Part shown: one piece after another, positions 1 through 10,546 of the stretch | How the letters are laid out: every line of letters starts with the position of its first letter | Position numbering within the stretch: position 1 is the first letter of the stretch | DNA from: Diogma glabrata | Lineage: Eukaryota > Arthropoda > Insecta > Diptera > Cylindrotomidae | Direction: 5' to 3' | Length of the DNA: 64,000 nucleotides | Assembly: GCA_963693315.1 (NCBI GenBank) | Contig: OY856188.1 | Location: 188,074,930-188,138,929, forward strand | Program-made: the position numbers and the translations under genes | Notes under the pieces: model-generated | Seen by the model: the letters and a program-made list of their open reading frames with translations, nothing else | Database searches by the model: none | What the model was told of the DNA's origin: nothing

Positions 1-16
1 CGAAGATTCAACATCG

Positions 17-577
17 TTTTGACTTGACCCCTTTTAATTTTGATTATTTTTTGTTTATGGATAGTCTTGGATAAAAAAAAAATACGAGTTCTCTTAGAAT
101 TTTTTTTTTCGACCAGGGGTCTTCACAGGGTACCCCTCAATTTTTTGTTATTTTGTGATGTGAGTGCATTTTGACGAGCGATTGTAGAAAAACTACTCAA
201 TCGATTTTCATAAATGATATGTCGTTGAATAGGTATTAGAACAAAGTTTTTAAAAATGTACACTGTTAATTTTTTGAAATAAGTTTTAACGGTGTAACAT
301 AAGAAAAAAACGGTGTAATTGAAAAAAAGATGGCACAGCCTCTCTTTTTTTTTTTTTTTTTGAACAAAATTGAAGCTTATTTTATATCTAACAACTTGTG
401 AAAGTTTAGGACTAGCATCATTTTTTGTTTTAAAGATAAAATTCGTTGTGCATATGACTGTCGGGAACCAGTTTTTTTTGTTCTGAAGGAAAATTATAAA
501 AATGGCGTTATAAACTAAGAGATTTTTTTTTATGTTAAATATCAAATATTTTATTATTAGATGAACTTTTTAAAATA
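17..577. repeat. Left arm of a ~560-bp inverted repeat
   Basis: This arm is the reverse complement of 2793-3345 with scattered substitutions and small indels; both contain the same T-tracts, the ACACCGTTTTT-type segments and the GGGGTCAAGTCAAAAC end. It probably is the terminal inverted repeat of a DNA transposon, or one of two oppositely oriented copies of a repeat. The similarity stops at about position 17, so the outermost part seen at 3345-3390 is missing or diverged here. Open frames inside the arm are T-tract translations and not genes. Confidence 0.8.
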
Positions 578-1025
578 TTATAAAAATTATATATGTAGTA
601 CAATAAATAAAATAAATACGATTGTTAAAAATGATTTACTTATTTTACAAACAGAAGTTTCTTTTGAATAGGAAAGCACTTCTGCAATTATTTTCTTTGT
701 ATTAGATGGCATAAAAAATGAAATGTTTATTTGTCACTTTTAGTAATCACTTGTCACTCTTATAAAAAATAATTTGACAGTCTTGACTGCAAACAAAAAA
801 GCCGTATAAACAACTAAATCTATTTAGGAACTTTTGACTGGAGAAGTATTATGTTCGTATTATGTTATTATGGAATCATAAAGTAAAGGATTGTTTTTCA
901 ACATTAAATTACAAATATTTTATTATTGAATAAACTTTTTAAAATATCATACAAATTATATATGTGAAAATAAATATAGTTATTAAAAATTATTTACTTA
1001 TTTTACATTCAAAAGTTTCTTTTGA
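535..1025. repeat. Direct duplication of ~120 bp just inside the left arm
   Basis: The stretch 535-665 (ATATTTTATTATT ... TTTACTTATTTTACA ... AGTTTCTTTTGA) recurs in the same orientation at 900-1025 with about 10-15% divergence. The second copy overlaps the 3' end of the minus-strand transposase-like gene. The first copy may therefore be a duplicated gene tail. Confidence 0.65.
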
Positions 1026-2197
1026 GTTGGAAACTATTTGTGCATTTATTGTCTTAGTATCTACTGGTACAAAAGAATGAAATTTTTGAGTTCCACTTAT
1101 AGTAATCGCATTTTTATATCGATTTTGTAATTTTTCTTTTGTTAATTGATATTCATTTTTATCGGCGTATCCAAAGTTCATGGTAGATTCCCATTTTAAA
1201 GCCCATCGGAAAATTTTTTTTTGGTGTATCAATAATATTATCTTCGCTCGCCATACTATAACGGTGTGCAGCACGCTTCAGTGTACCACCAATTCCATCA
1301 CAAGGTCCCTTTCCGTGGCTGGTAGCATGAAAATGCCATTCAGCGTCAACCTTAAAGTCTTCTTTATGGTGGCATAAGTTAATTAGGTTATGTTTATTTT
1401 TGTATTGAGAAGGTGCACCGTCAGTGTTATAAATTATTTTTGTAATATTAGAATTTATATGCGTTTTGATGAATTCAATAAGTTTCGTAATGAAAAGATG
1501 GACTGTAGTACTGTTGTGATCGTTTATATCCGAAATGAGTATAAAACTTCGGTGCTGTATATATTCACTTGTGGCACTTTTAAAATAAATGACAAATGGA
1601 TGAATATTAGCTTGTGAATTATTATAATAATAGCCTTGAACCGCATTCTGAATTATGAAGCCGTAGTTTTCAGAAAAATCCCCTTGAACGAAGCACTCTC
1701 CTGCTTCTAAATTTTTTTTTTCCTCAATGAATGTAGATTGTTGTTTTGCTATAAAGTTGTGTGGTATCAAAATTTGTAAACGGTAAATAAATTTTTTCAT
1801 AAATTCTTTTACAGTTTCTATTCTCCAAATTGCATCGATCAGTGGTATTCCATTGTTGATATTTGACTTGAAGGATTCCTTTAACGTCAAAATCATTTAG
1901 TAATTTTTCTTTCAGTTGTTGAAGTTTTTTTGAACATTCATTGCACTTCAAATTATGACAATCTTCTGTTAATTTACCACATGAAACAAATTCAATTAAT
2001 GTTTTATAATTTTGGAAAGCAGCATCAGTAATCCAAGACATCTTAGAGTGTTGAATCATTAGTTTCATATTTTGATGTATGGTACACACGCACACATTAT
2101 GAACTCCTTGGGATAATTTTATACATTCTTGTGGTCGAAGGGACGTGAATTTAGTAAATCCTATTTTCACATCAGGAAACTTATTTTTAAACACCAC
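990..2197 (-). pseudogene. Broken transposase-like gene, superfamily not identified
   Basis: Three overlapping minus-strand frames form one decayed protein of about 400 residues. The N-terminal frame (2197 to ~1880) contains a run reading FTSLRPQEC and then VHNVCVCTIHQN. The central frame (1896-1159) carries GDFSENY, then YNTDGAPSQYKNK, then TSHGKGPCDGIGGT. The C-terminal frame (1274-990) ends with a FHSFVPV segment. The order D(FSENY), D(GAPSQ), D(GIGG) looks like an RNase H-fold DDD/E catalytic core. I recall this motif set from uncharacterised multi-copy insect and cnidarian proteins, but I cannot assign a named superfamily. Frame breaks near 1880 and near 1200-1270 show it is dead. It lies between the two inverted arms, which fits a transposase in its own element. 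Confidence 0.6.
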
Positions 2198-2300
2198 ATA
2201 AGCTTCATTTAATGTACATAGCAGTAAGCGCTTTTGTGTTTTTATGCGCTCCTCTCCTCTTGCGTTTGCATTTGCATTTGATTAAATCCGGGCTGCAAAC

Positions 2301-2790
2301 CTGATCAGCAAGCGCGTAGCGTACGGATTTGACCCCGCAGTTGCGTAGTTTATTCAAAACTTTCTCACCGAGCAATACATTTCGGTATCCATTGATGGCT
2401 TTTCTTCTGCGTCTAAATTAACTAACGCTGATGTACCACAAGGTTTAGTTTTGTCACCACTTTATTTTTAATTTTTTACTTTTAAATTAAAATCACCAGC
2501 AACCCAATAAATAATTTTTCAGATGATAGTACACTGTACAAGTCATTTGTTTTCCTATCTTTAAAAGGGAAAAGGCATGAACGAATAAAGCCCGCCCGGA
2601 GAGACTCTGCCATAAATGTAAATGATAGCCTGAAAGTTTCCAATTGGGGTGACTGAAATATGTTCAATTTTAACTCAACCAAAACATGACTATTGATTGT
2701 TGCCAGATCAACGACCGAGTTTGCCAAAGATATTTCGATTATTGTGTTTCGATTAAAATGTCGCAAAATTTTGCTGAACTTGACTGAAAT
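2301..2790 (+). pseudogene. LINE reverse transcriptase fossil
   Basis: The plus strand reads a degenerate non-LTR reverse transcriptase. An AYGFDP segment is followed by SVSIDGFSSASKLTNADVPQ, the GVPQGSVLSP-type motif as VPQGLVLSP (around 2430-2465), then FSDDSTLY for the catalytic F/YADD box (around 2517-2540), and a downstream NVNDSLKVSNWGD segment where this family has N-x-D-L-x-x-I-x-x-WG. Stops at 2346 and 2469 and frame changes make it non-functional. It resembles jockey/I-group LINEs. Its orientation is opposite to the transposase-like gene beside it, so it probably inserted into that element. Confidence 0.75.
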
Positions 2791-2792
2791 TG

Positions 2793-3345
2793 CTTTTTAA
2801 AAAGTTCATTTAATAATAAAATATTTGATATTTAACATAAAAAAAAAATCTGAATCTAAAAATCGCCATTTTTATGATTTTCCTTCAGAACAAAAAAAAC
2901 TGATTCCCGACAGTCATATGCACAACGAATTTTATTTCTAAAACAAAAAATGATGCTAGTCCTAAACTTTCACAAGTTGTTAGATATAAAATAAGCTTCA
3001 ATTTTGTTTAAAAAAAAAAAAAAAGAGAGGCTATGCCATCTTTTTTTCAATTACACCGTTTTTTTCTTATGTTACACCGTTAAAAATTATTTCAAAAAAT
3101 TAACAGTGTACATTTTTAAAAACTTTGTTTTAATACCTATTCAACGACATATCATTTATGAAAATCGATTGAGTAGTTTTTCTACAATCGCTCGTCAAAA
3201 TGCACTCACATCACAAAATAACAAAAAATTGAGGGGAACCCTGTGAAGACCCCTGGTCGAAAAAAAAAATTCTAAGAGAACTTGTATTTTTTATTTATGA
3301 AAGACTATCTATAAACAAAAAATAATCAAAATTAAAAGGGGTCAA
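2793..3345. repeat. Right arm of the ~560-bp inverted repeat
   Basis: This is the reverse complement of 17-577. It continues outward through GGGGTCAAGTCAAAAC into a ~45-base end (TTTGCTGAACTTG...GAAATTGCT) that also appears at 58046 in the third copy. A similar short TTTGCTGAACTTG segment occurs at 2768-2793 on the inner side of this arm. Confidence 0.8.
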
Positions 3346-3390
3346 GTCAAAACTTCCCAAAAATTTGCTGAACTTGCGTGAAATTGCTCT

Positions 3391-4054
3391 AATATATAAT
3401 AAATGTACATAAAAAAAGATTTAAGTCAAATGAAAAATTACTCTGCAATCATCTCAAAATCCTCGTCATTTAGCGTTATACAATTACAAATTTTCTAAAA
3501 AACAACATATTATCTACATTCTACAACATATATCTAATATTTTCTATTAGTCCAAAAGACTTCTCCATTTAAGTAAATGCCTCTTTTTAATGATTACAGT
3601 CAACATGAGCTGATATTTGTCAACCAAACTTCTCGTATTTGTTCAGAAAAACCTCTCCCTTTAGCATTATTTTCGATAGTTACTACTTTATAACAAACAT
3701 TTAACCTATATTTTTCAACCTGTAACGAGCAACTGATTATTACGCCTTAAGGATACGCGTGTATTGAGCTTATTCCGACTAGCTTTAGTGGGTGGAATCG
3801 GAGATTTTATCCTCAACCCTGTTTACTTTACAAATGATGGATGCAAAGTCTTACACTAAACGGAAACAAAGAGAAGAAGTAAAGTAGATTCTGACGACCT
3901 AAAATATTATTAAAAGACGAAGGCTATCACCACCTCTACTGGAACCATGACTATCAAATGTTAATAAAAGAAAGTTAACTCACCCCATGATTTCTTTTGA
4001 TCCAACCTACCATACTACATAAATTTAACCACTGATATTAATGACTAAATTATA
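3391..4054. other. AT-rich stretch with no recognised feature
   Basis: I see no coding signal, terminal repeat or RNA gene here. Confidence 0.6.
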
Positions 4055-4345
4055 ACTCCCAAATGTTGCACCAGTTGTGGATGATGTTGCAAATGATTTC
4101 GATTAAAATTTAATAATGTTTGCAACAGAATCATCTCTTTTGCTATTATTGTCACCAAAATAAATATATACGATTGTTGAAAAGGCGATTGTATCACAAT
4201 ATCATAGATAAACTGATGCACCTAAGAAAGTGATTGGTGAATAATATTATAAACAAATTGTTGCACCGAAACCAAAAGGTGATTGATGAAAATTATATTA
4301 TGAAAAAAAATAGTTGCACCAAAAGCAGATGGTGTCGTAATTGCT
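4055..4345. repeat. Degenerate ~50-60-bp tandem repeat
   Basis: Units share the pattern A-A-A-TTGTTGCACC(G/A)AAA...AGGTGATTG(A/G)TGAA...ATTATATTATGA. At least four diverged copies follow one another (TTGCACCAGTTG, GATGCACCTAAG, GTTGCACCGAAA, GTTGCACCAAAA). Confidence 0.5.
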
Positions 4346-4815
4346 TTCAATTAAAAACTACTATTGCTTGTGGAGATTTCACAATTGCTTTGCGTTACAC
4401 TAGTTGATGAGGAATTTGTGGAAAGTGATGTTTGCTAGTTATTTTGATTACCAAAATTAGTAATATTATGGCCCTTATAGAGCACAATGGATTACTATTA
4501 ACATCTGATCGACTCTCGATATAACCATATACAGAACCGCAACAAACACTGTTATTATTTATGTTATATCTATTAATAGCACAATTTATATTGTTATTGC
4601 TGATATTGAACCAATCAAATTCCAATCATTATTTCAAAAAAAATATCATTATTTAAATTAGCATTAACCACATAATTATTTTTGTGATCCAAACTATTAT
4701 TACTCACAATTTGACAAAATATTATTTTGTTGTGTTCTATTGATATTATATTAATTGTATATATTTATTTACAAATTAAAAAAAGAGCAAGTACATTTGA
4801 AAACAAGAGAGACAA

Positions 4816-7800
4816 TTAAATATTTATATCCAAACTATCAATCCAAGAAATAGCATTTTGTGTTAACTGATGTAATTCGATTAGATCACCATTGAACCTT
4901 CTAAGGATGCATTCACTATTGATGTGTGTAATGGATTGTATAGGATATCCACAGTCACATCTTGGAGAGATGTTGGGATCGTATTTATTAAGTTCAGCGT
5001 TAGATACACCATGGTTACTTCGTATGCGATTAATTTTAACCCAACGACGACGAGATTCACTGAAACCAGGAACTTTAACAGTTGGATTGGCAATTATTTC
5101 TTTTTTCACGAAATCTAAGTTAGTTAGAAGATCTATTCATCTATCTTTAGTTGAGTACTCATTAATATTACCAATCGATGTAATTTTAGACCATAGAGGG
5201 AATCTTGATACAAGTCTATTTTGGTTTCTGTTATTCAAATCAACATGGATTACTAGATTACTTACAACATGTTACTTAAAATCTTAGTTACTTCTCGGAC
5301 CAGTAGCATTTCTCTTCCTAATCTTGGAGGGGCAATATTTGATAAAATTGGAAGCCATGGAAGAGGTGTTGATTTGATAGTACCTGATATAATTCACATG
5401 CAGGAATTTAGTTTAGTATCAATATGTCGAGTGTGAATACTGTCAATCCACACAGGAGCTTAATATTCCGCGGTTGAATATACAATCGCTAGAGCAGAAA
5501 TTCTCAGAGTTACAGCATTAGCACCCCAGGAAGATCCAGACAAGTTCTGAATAATATTGATTCTTGACTTAAGTTTTTGACCCAGTTTTAAGTATATTGG
5601 TGTATAAGTATATTGGTGTTGGTTTGAAAAAGATTACGTTTTCCCCAATTCAGACATTGAGTACATCGTTTGCATTATGATTTGATAGATGGAACCATGA
5701 CACTTCGGTTTTATGATTAACTTTAAGGCGCTATTTTTCATAATAGCTAACTAATGTTTCCAAGTCGTTTTGTAGAATTTATTCAGCTTCTCTAGTTGAT
5801 AGTGAGTTATATGCAAATTGTATTGAAATTGTCAGATCATCTGCATAAACAAATTTCCGTGAAATTGTATCAGGCATATCGCTAGTATAAAGATTAAACA
5901 ATATAGGAGCAAGTACAGATCCTTGTGGGAGTCCATTTCGAATACTTCGGATTTCACTTTTTTTCTTTCCTAGATGAACCTCAATTTTTCGATTAGATAA
6001 TAATCATGATATTATATTCAGAGTTTTGAGACATTTAATGACTTTGGCCAATTTCAGCAATAACCCCTTTTTCCAAACTGTGTCGTATGCAGAGCTCAGG
6101 TCAATAAACACAATAGCTGATTGCTTTTTGTCTTCAAACCCTGCTTCAATATGTGTGACCTGACAATAGACAATACCTGATCACAACAATTTCTTCCAGG
6201 GCTAAAGCCAGCTTGGTGTTGCGGAATACTTGAATCGATAATATTCGATATTCTGTTATAAATGATTCTCTCAAATAATTTATAGACTACAGAGAGAAGA
6301 GATATTGGGCGGAAGCTTTCTGGAAGATGTGTTGGCTTTCCTGCCTTCGGAATTGCTTTTACTTTTGCCATGTTCCAGATTTTAGGAACTTTTCCTTTGT
6401 TATAGCAATCGGAAAACAGATTTGAAAGCCATTTTTTGCATTCTTTGAAAAATGGGTGGCAAATTCTGAAAAAATGTTATCAAACCCTGCTGCTTTATGA
6501 GGTTTCATAACTAATATTGCTTTATCTACTTCTTCGATATATACTGCATTACTAAACTTAGAAAGTCTGCAATTCTAGATTTTGTTTTCCTGTACTGATT
6601 TATAACTTCTCTTTTTCTATTTTTTGAAATTGGAAACTTTGAGTTTTGAACCATTCTGGAAGCAAATGAATTTGGATTAACCGATACAACTGTGTGATTG
6701 TTGGTTTGATTAGAGTTACCAATTTGTTTTTAATAAATCCCAGGCACCACGGCTAGAGTGCGAGAAATTCATATTTTCAACAAGGTTAATCCATTTATCT
6801 GTTCGTGCTTTATTTAGTTTAAGAATAAGTAAATCACCAACTTCAGTTGATTCAGATTCTTAGTATGAATTCCAAAGTCTTTCGCATTTTTCATTCCATT
6901 TAGGGATATAAATTTTTCGGAATCCTCTTGGTATAAATTTTTTTGCAGATCAAATAACAAAAGCAACGAATCTATCGTAATTTTGGATTGTTGGAGGAAA
7001 CCAACGAATGTTCATATCAACGGACTTAGCAAACCCTGTTCAATCAGCTTTCTCAAAATTCCATCTAAGCTTTGGAAGAGATGTGTAGATAGGAATTTTA
7101 ATGCCAACATCTTGTATTACACATCGATGTTGACTTCTTGGAAACAGATGTAAAACTTGCTTTGTAACCGGAAGTGCTACACCAGAATTATCCTTGGAAA
7201 CAAAGCACAAATCAGAATTATATCCCTGATTCCATCTACTGGATTGAAAACTGGCTTTCTGTTTAGCATCATAAATGAGGTGAAGTCTATTTACAGTTGA
7301 CCAGTTTATGATAAATTCTCCATTGTTGTCATCGTTGTTATATCCCCATAATGAATGATGACTATTAAAGTCTCCCATGTAAACAAATGGAAAAGGGAAG
7401 GTTGGCAAAGGAACAACCCATAAAATTCTGGGAGGTTTATAAACATTTAAAATCGTAACTCCACTAACACAGACAGCAATCAAAGCTATTTTATCTTCAT
7501 ACGACTTGAGCACGACTTGACATTCATCGCTTATGTTGTTTCTAATAAACGTAGCGATAACATGATGTTGATGATGGATACTTTCAACAAAGGTGAAGTC
7601 GACAATATTGTCACATCTTGCAAGGTAATTATTGTCTTTTGAATGTGTTTCTTGAAGAAGAAGAACGTCGCGGTTTTGTTCTTTAAGAAGTCTTGACAAA
7701 TAATCTACCTTTGGTTTAGTTAGTCCCTCAACAATTATATGGCAGATCCTCAAAGTAGCTCCAATTGTCCTGTATTGAGGCTGAAAATCTTCATCCAAAA

Positions 7801-7885
7801 TTTCGTCCTGTTCCAAAATGACTTCTTTTACATTTGTAGCACCGGGAGATTCAAAGAATAGGTTCGGAGTATATGTTGATAACAT
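4816..7885 (-). pseudogene. Degraded jockey-like LINE pol gene (endonuclease + reverse transcriptase)
   Basis: Read on the minus strand, a 281-residue open stretch (7885-7040) is an AP-type endonuclease. It has LLLQETH, NVYKPP, MGDFNSHHSLWG, SDLCFVS and a terminal SQHR in place of the SDH box. The reverse transcriptase begins near 6371 with FRPISLLSVVYKLFERII and AGFSPGRNC. It continues in other frames through an F-I-D-L-S-S-A-Y-D segment (~6090), GLPQGSVLAPILFN (~5900) and FVYADDLT (~5860). A C-terminal segment (5109-4816) has the cysteine cluster CDCGYPIQSITHINSEC and ends SWIDSLDINI, typical of insect jockey/I-group LINEs. Several stops and frameshifts lie between the pieces, so the copy is dead. 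No ORF1 is visible upstream. Confidence 0.85.
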
Positions 7886-7889
7886 TTTA

Positions 7890-8340
7890 ATTTTTCAATT
7901 CTGGTGGACCGTTACGGTTGTTAAAATCCACATTCCACAGGTAGGCGTTTATTTTACATGAAATATAAAAAAAATAAAATAATTTTTATCGAAATTTTCA
8001 GACAAGAAAATTTTCAATGTCTTTCGTTTGACAGACAGCCTACTTCTATTGATATACATTTCATATACGTGAACGTGATGGTGACTATGTTGTTAACTGT
8101 TGTTATTATTGACCGCATATACTTCTTAAAGTTGTTGCAGAGTTTATGGATGACATGCAACCGCAAATAACTGCAAGAAAATGATAAGCATTCCCACCAA
8201 AAAATTAAACTAACTTCCTACACCAATTACAGAAAAAAACGAATAATTAGTTTCACTGTTTATTTATCAACGATAATTTTATTACAAAACTTTTGTTTTT
8301 ATTTCTTTTCTTAATTAATTGTATTCAAATTTTCCAACAG
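7890..8340. other. AT-rich stretch with no recognised feature
   Basis: No gene or terminal repeat is seen. A short open frame at 7958-8170 has no recognisable motif. Confidence 0.5.
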
Positions 8341-8424
8341 CCGTGTTCGATTTAACAGAAACAACTGAAAAATTGTATGCAATTGTTGTTGTTTTTTCAG
8401 TTTTTTCAGTCAAATCGAACGGTG
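8341..8424. repeat. Imperfect inverted repeat (hairpin)
   Basis: A left arm starting CCGTGTTCGATTTAACAG pairs with the right arm whose reverse complement reads CACCGTTCGATTTGACTG, and both continue into A-rich CTGAAAAA runs. The loop is about 20 bases. It may be a MITE remnant or palindromic element end. Confidence 0.55.
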
Positions 8425-9694
8425 TTAACGTTTATGAAATGTATATCAATGGAACACAACAAAGTAATATTTTGCCAAATTGTATACCATAATTAATTGT
8501 TACCTTATTAGATTATTTCATTAAAACCATTATATTGTTACGATTCTACACAAACACAATGAAATACAAATTGTATTCAACGTTACATTTTCCAAGAAAA
8601 AGGGTTAAAGATAAACTGTTGTTGTTGTTTATCTTATCATGAAATAAAATTGAATTATTTTATGAATCAAATCAACATGTTAGGTAGAATAATATTATCG
8701 AATATCCTTATATTTTTTCAAGGCATAAGGAAAGTGACCTGGAATAATCGAGAAATTGTAGAATTGCAGAATTGTATATAAGGAATTCCCTCTTGTAGAA
8801 TTAGTTAGTTTTATTTAAGACCTGCGAGTGCGATGGTGTAAGTAAAGATATAAATTAAATTGCGATAGTTAAAGTGGAATGTGAAATGAATTTATTGTAA
8901 ATGAAACGGTGTACCGTGCATATAAAATGTAAAAACATTGCTATGAGTCGCGATGAACAAAACAAAACAAATACAAAATCAAAATAACATTTACCTACAT
9001 ATAAAGTGAATGCTCATTACAACTTAAAATAAACGTATGCAACATTTTTCTACACTTTTAATGATTGTTTTAACATATTTTCGCTACTGTTATCGACAGC
9101 ATCTTCCTTTGCGTTTTTACCGTTCACGAAACATATTCTTAGAAATTGATTTTGAAATCGCTCCAATAGTTTTCTAGTTTTCGTTGGTTGTATGTAACGC
9201 AGACAATAACATTGAGTTATTTGAAACTGTTACCAAATAAGGCACACTTGTTGACAGTCTACGTTCCTATAGGGAACATACAAGGCAAGCATTAATAATT
9301 GTTATTCCATTTTAAGGTCTTGATTATATTGGTCTGTCTGCTAGTCGTCATATCGCGCGTCTTTAGTTGACGATTTCAGTTGCCGTTTTACGTCTTACGT
9401 TGCTTTCGCTTCCAACTTTATTACATGTACTGTCTAATCGTATTTTCACACTTTTTTATTTTTATTATTACACACTTTTATTTAACTTGAGATTTGACTG
9501 TTGTGTTGGCTTGAATTTTGTCATCAAGTTTTCAGAAAACTTCCCATTATGGGATTAGTCTCAAATTTTACTTACAAGTTTGTTGATCCTGTTTGTTTAC
9601 GTTTAAAAAAGTTTTAGATCAAAAAACATAATAAACCTAAAAATAAAATTCAATTTTTGAATTATTTTTCTCCATCTATGAAAGTGCCAAATAT
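8425..9694. other. Intergenic; possible polymerase II promoter near 8775
   Basis: TGTATATAAGG at about 8774 looks like a TATA box. Some 60 bases downstream lies a GTAAGT splice-donor-like sequence (near 8840). No open frame follows, so this is only a candidate promoter/first exon, perhaps from a retroelement LTR. Nothing else in the stretch is recognised. Confidence 0.25.
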
Positions 9695-9950
9695 TACTCT
9701 CTAAAAATAAAATAGTGGATTTTCACTGATTCACAGTACATATACACTGTTTAACACAGTTTCAAGTATACCACTTGGAATCAGTGAATATTTACTGTTC
9801 TAATCAGTGACATATTACTGTTCCTCAGTGAAAATATCACCATTACTCACTATTAATCAGTGACATATCACTAATATCACTATTTTTACAGTCAAAAAAT
9901 TTTCACTAATTTAATCAGTGAAAATTCCACTAATTCAAGTTTAGAGAGTA
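9695..9950. mobile_element. 256-bp MITE with TACTCTCTAAA termini
   Basis: The left end TACTCTCTAAAAATAAAATA and the right end (reverse complement TACTCTCTAAACTTGAATTA) are inverted repeats followed by AGTGGA(A/T)TTTTCA. The interior is built of short ATCAGTGA/TCACTGAT words. If the outer TA is the target duplication, the element is of Tc1/mariner type. Confidence 0.75.
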
Positions 9951-10346
9951 CATGAAAATGCATACATACTGAATAACCCATTTCCCGCGTGGAATTTCGC
10001 TAATGCTGCTTATATAATTATCAAGGACATTTAACTTGTTTTTGACATATTTATATCGAAAAATGCCCTTAAATTATAAATAATAAAATATGGAGGGACT
10101 AGAATCTCCAACTCTGAGATATAAAGACTTCGGTCTGGGTTAAGGATTTTGATAAAGATTTCGGCAAAAAAATTTTATGAAGACATGGTTTTTAGTTTTG
10201 GGCAGCGATGTATATCAAACATAAAACTTTATGTAAAAGCACAAGTATTTTATCTCTGTGTAGAAATTTATTACAAAACTAACATGAAACATCAACACGT
10301 TGCCAAAAAATTATAATAGATTGTAAATTAACAGAATATAATGAAA
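9951..10346. other. Intergenic stretch, nothing recognised
   Basis: No coding signal or repeat structure is seen up to the gap. The 3' end of the hAT element on the other side of the gap is not found here. Confidence 0.5.
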
Positions 10347-10546
10347 NNNNNNNNNNNNNNNNNNNNNNNNNNNNNNNNNNNNNNNNNNNNNNNNNNNNNN
10401 NNNNNNNNNNNNNNNNNNNNNNNNNNNNNNNNNNNNNNNNNNNNNNNNNNNNNNNNNNNNNNNNNNNNNNNNNNNNNNNNNNNNNNNNNNNNNNNNNNNN
10501 NNNNNNNNNNNNNNNNNNNNNNNNNNNNNNNNNNNNNNNNNNNNNN
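10347..10546. other. Assembly gap (200 N)
   Basis: This is a run of exactly 200 undetermined bases. The missing 3' terminal repeat of the hAT element that follows may lie in it. Confidence 0.99.

Noticed and set aside
2482..2766. Minus-strand open frame of 94 codons
   Set aside because: The plus strand of the same stretch reads the FSDDSTLY region of a LINE reverse transcriptase, so the minus frame is a shadow.
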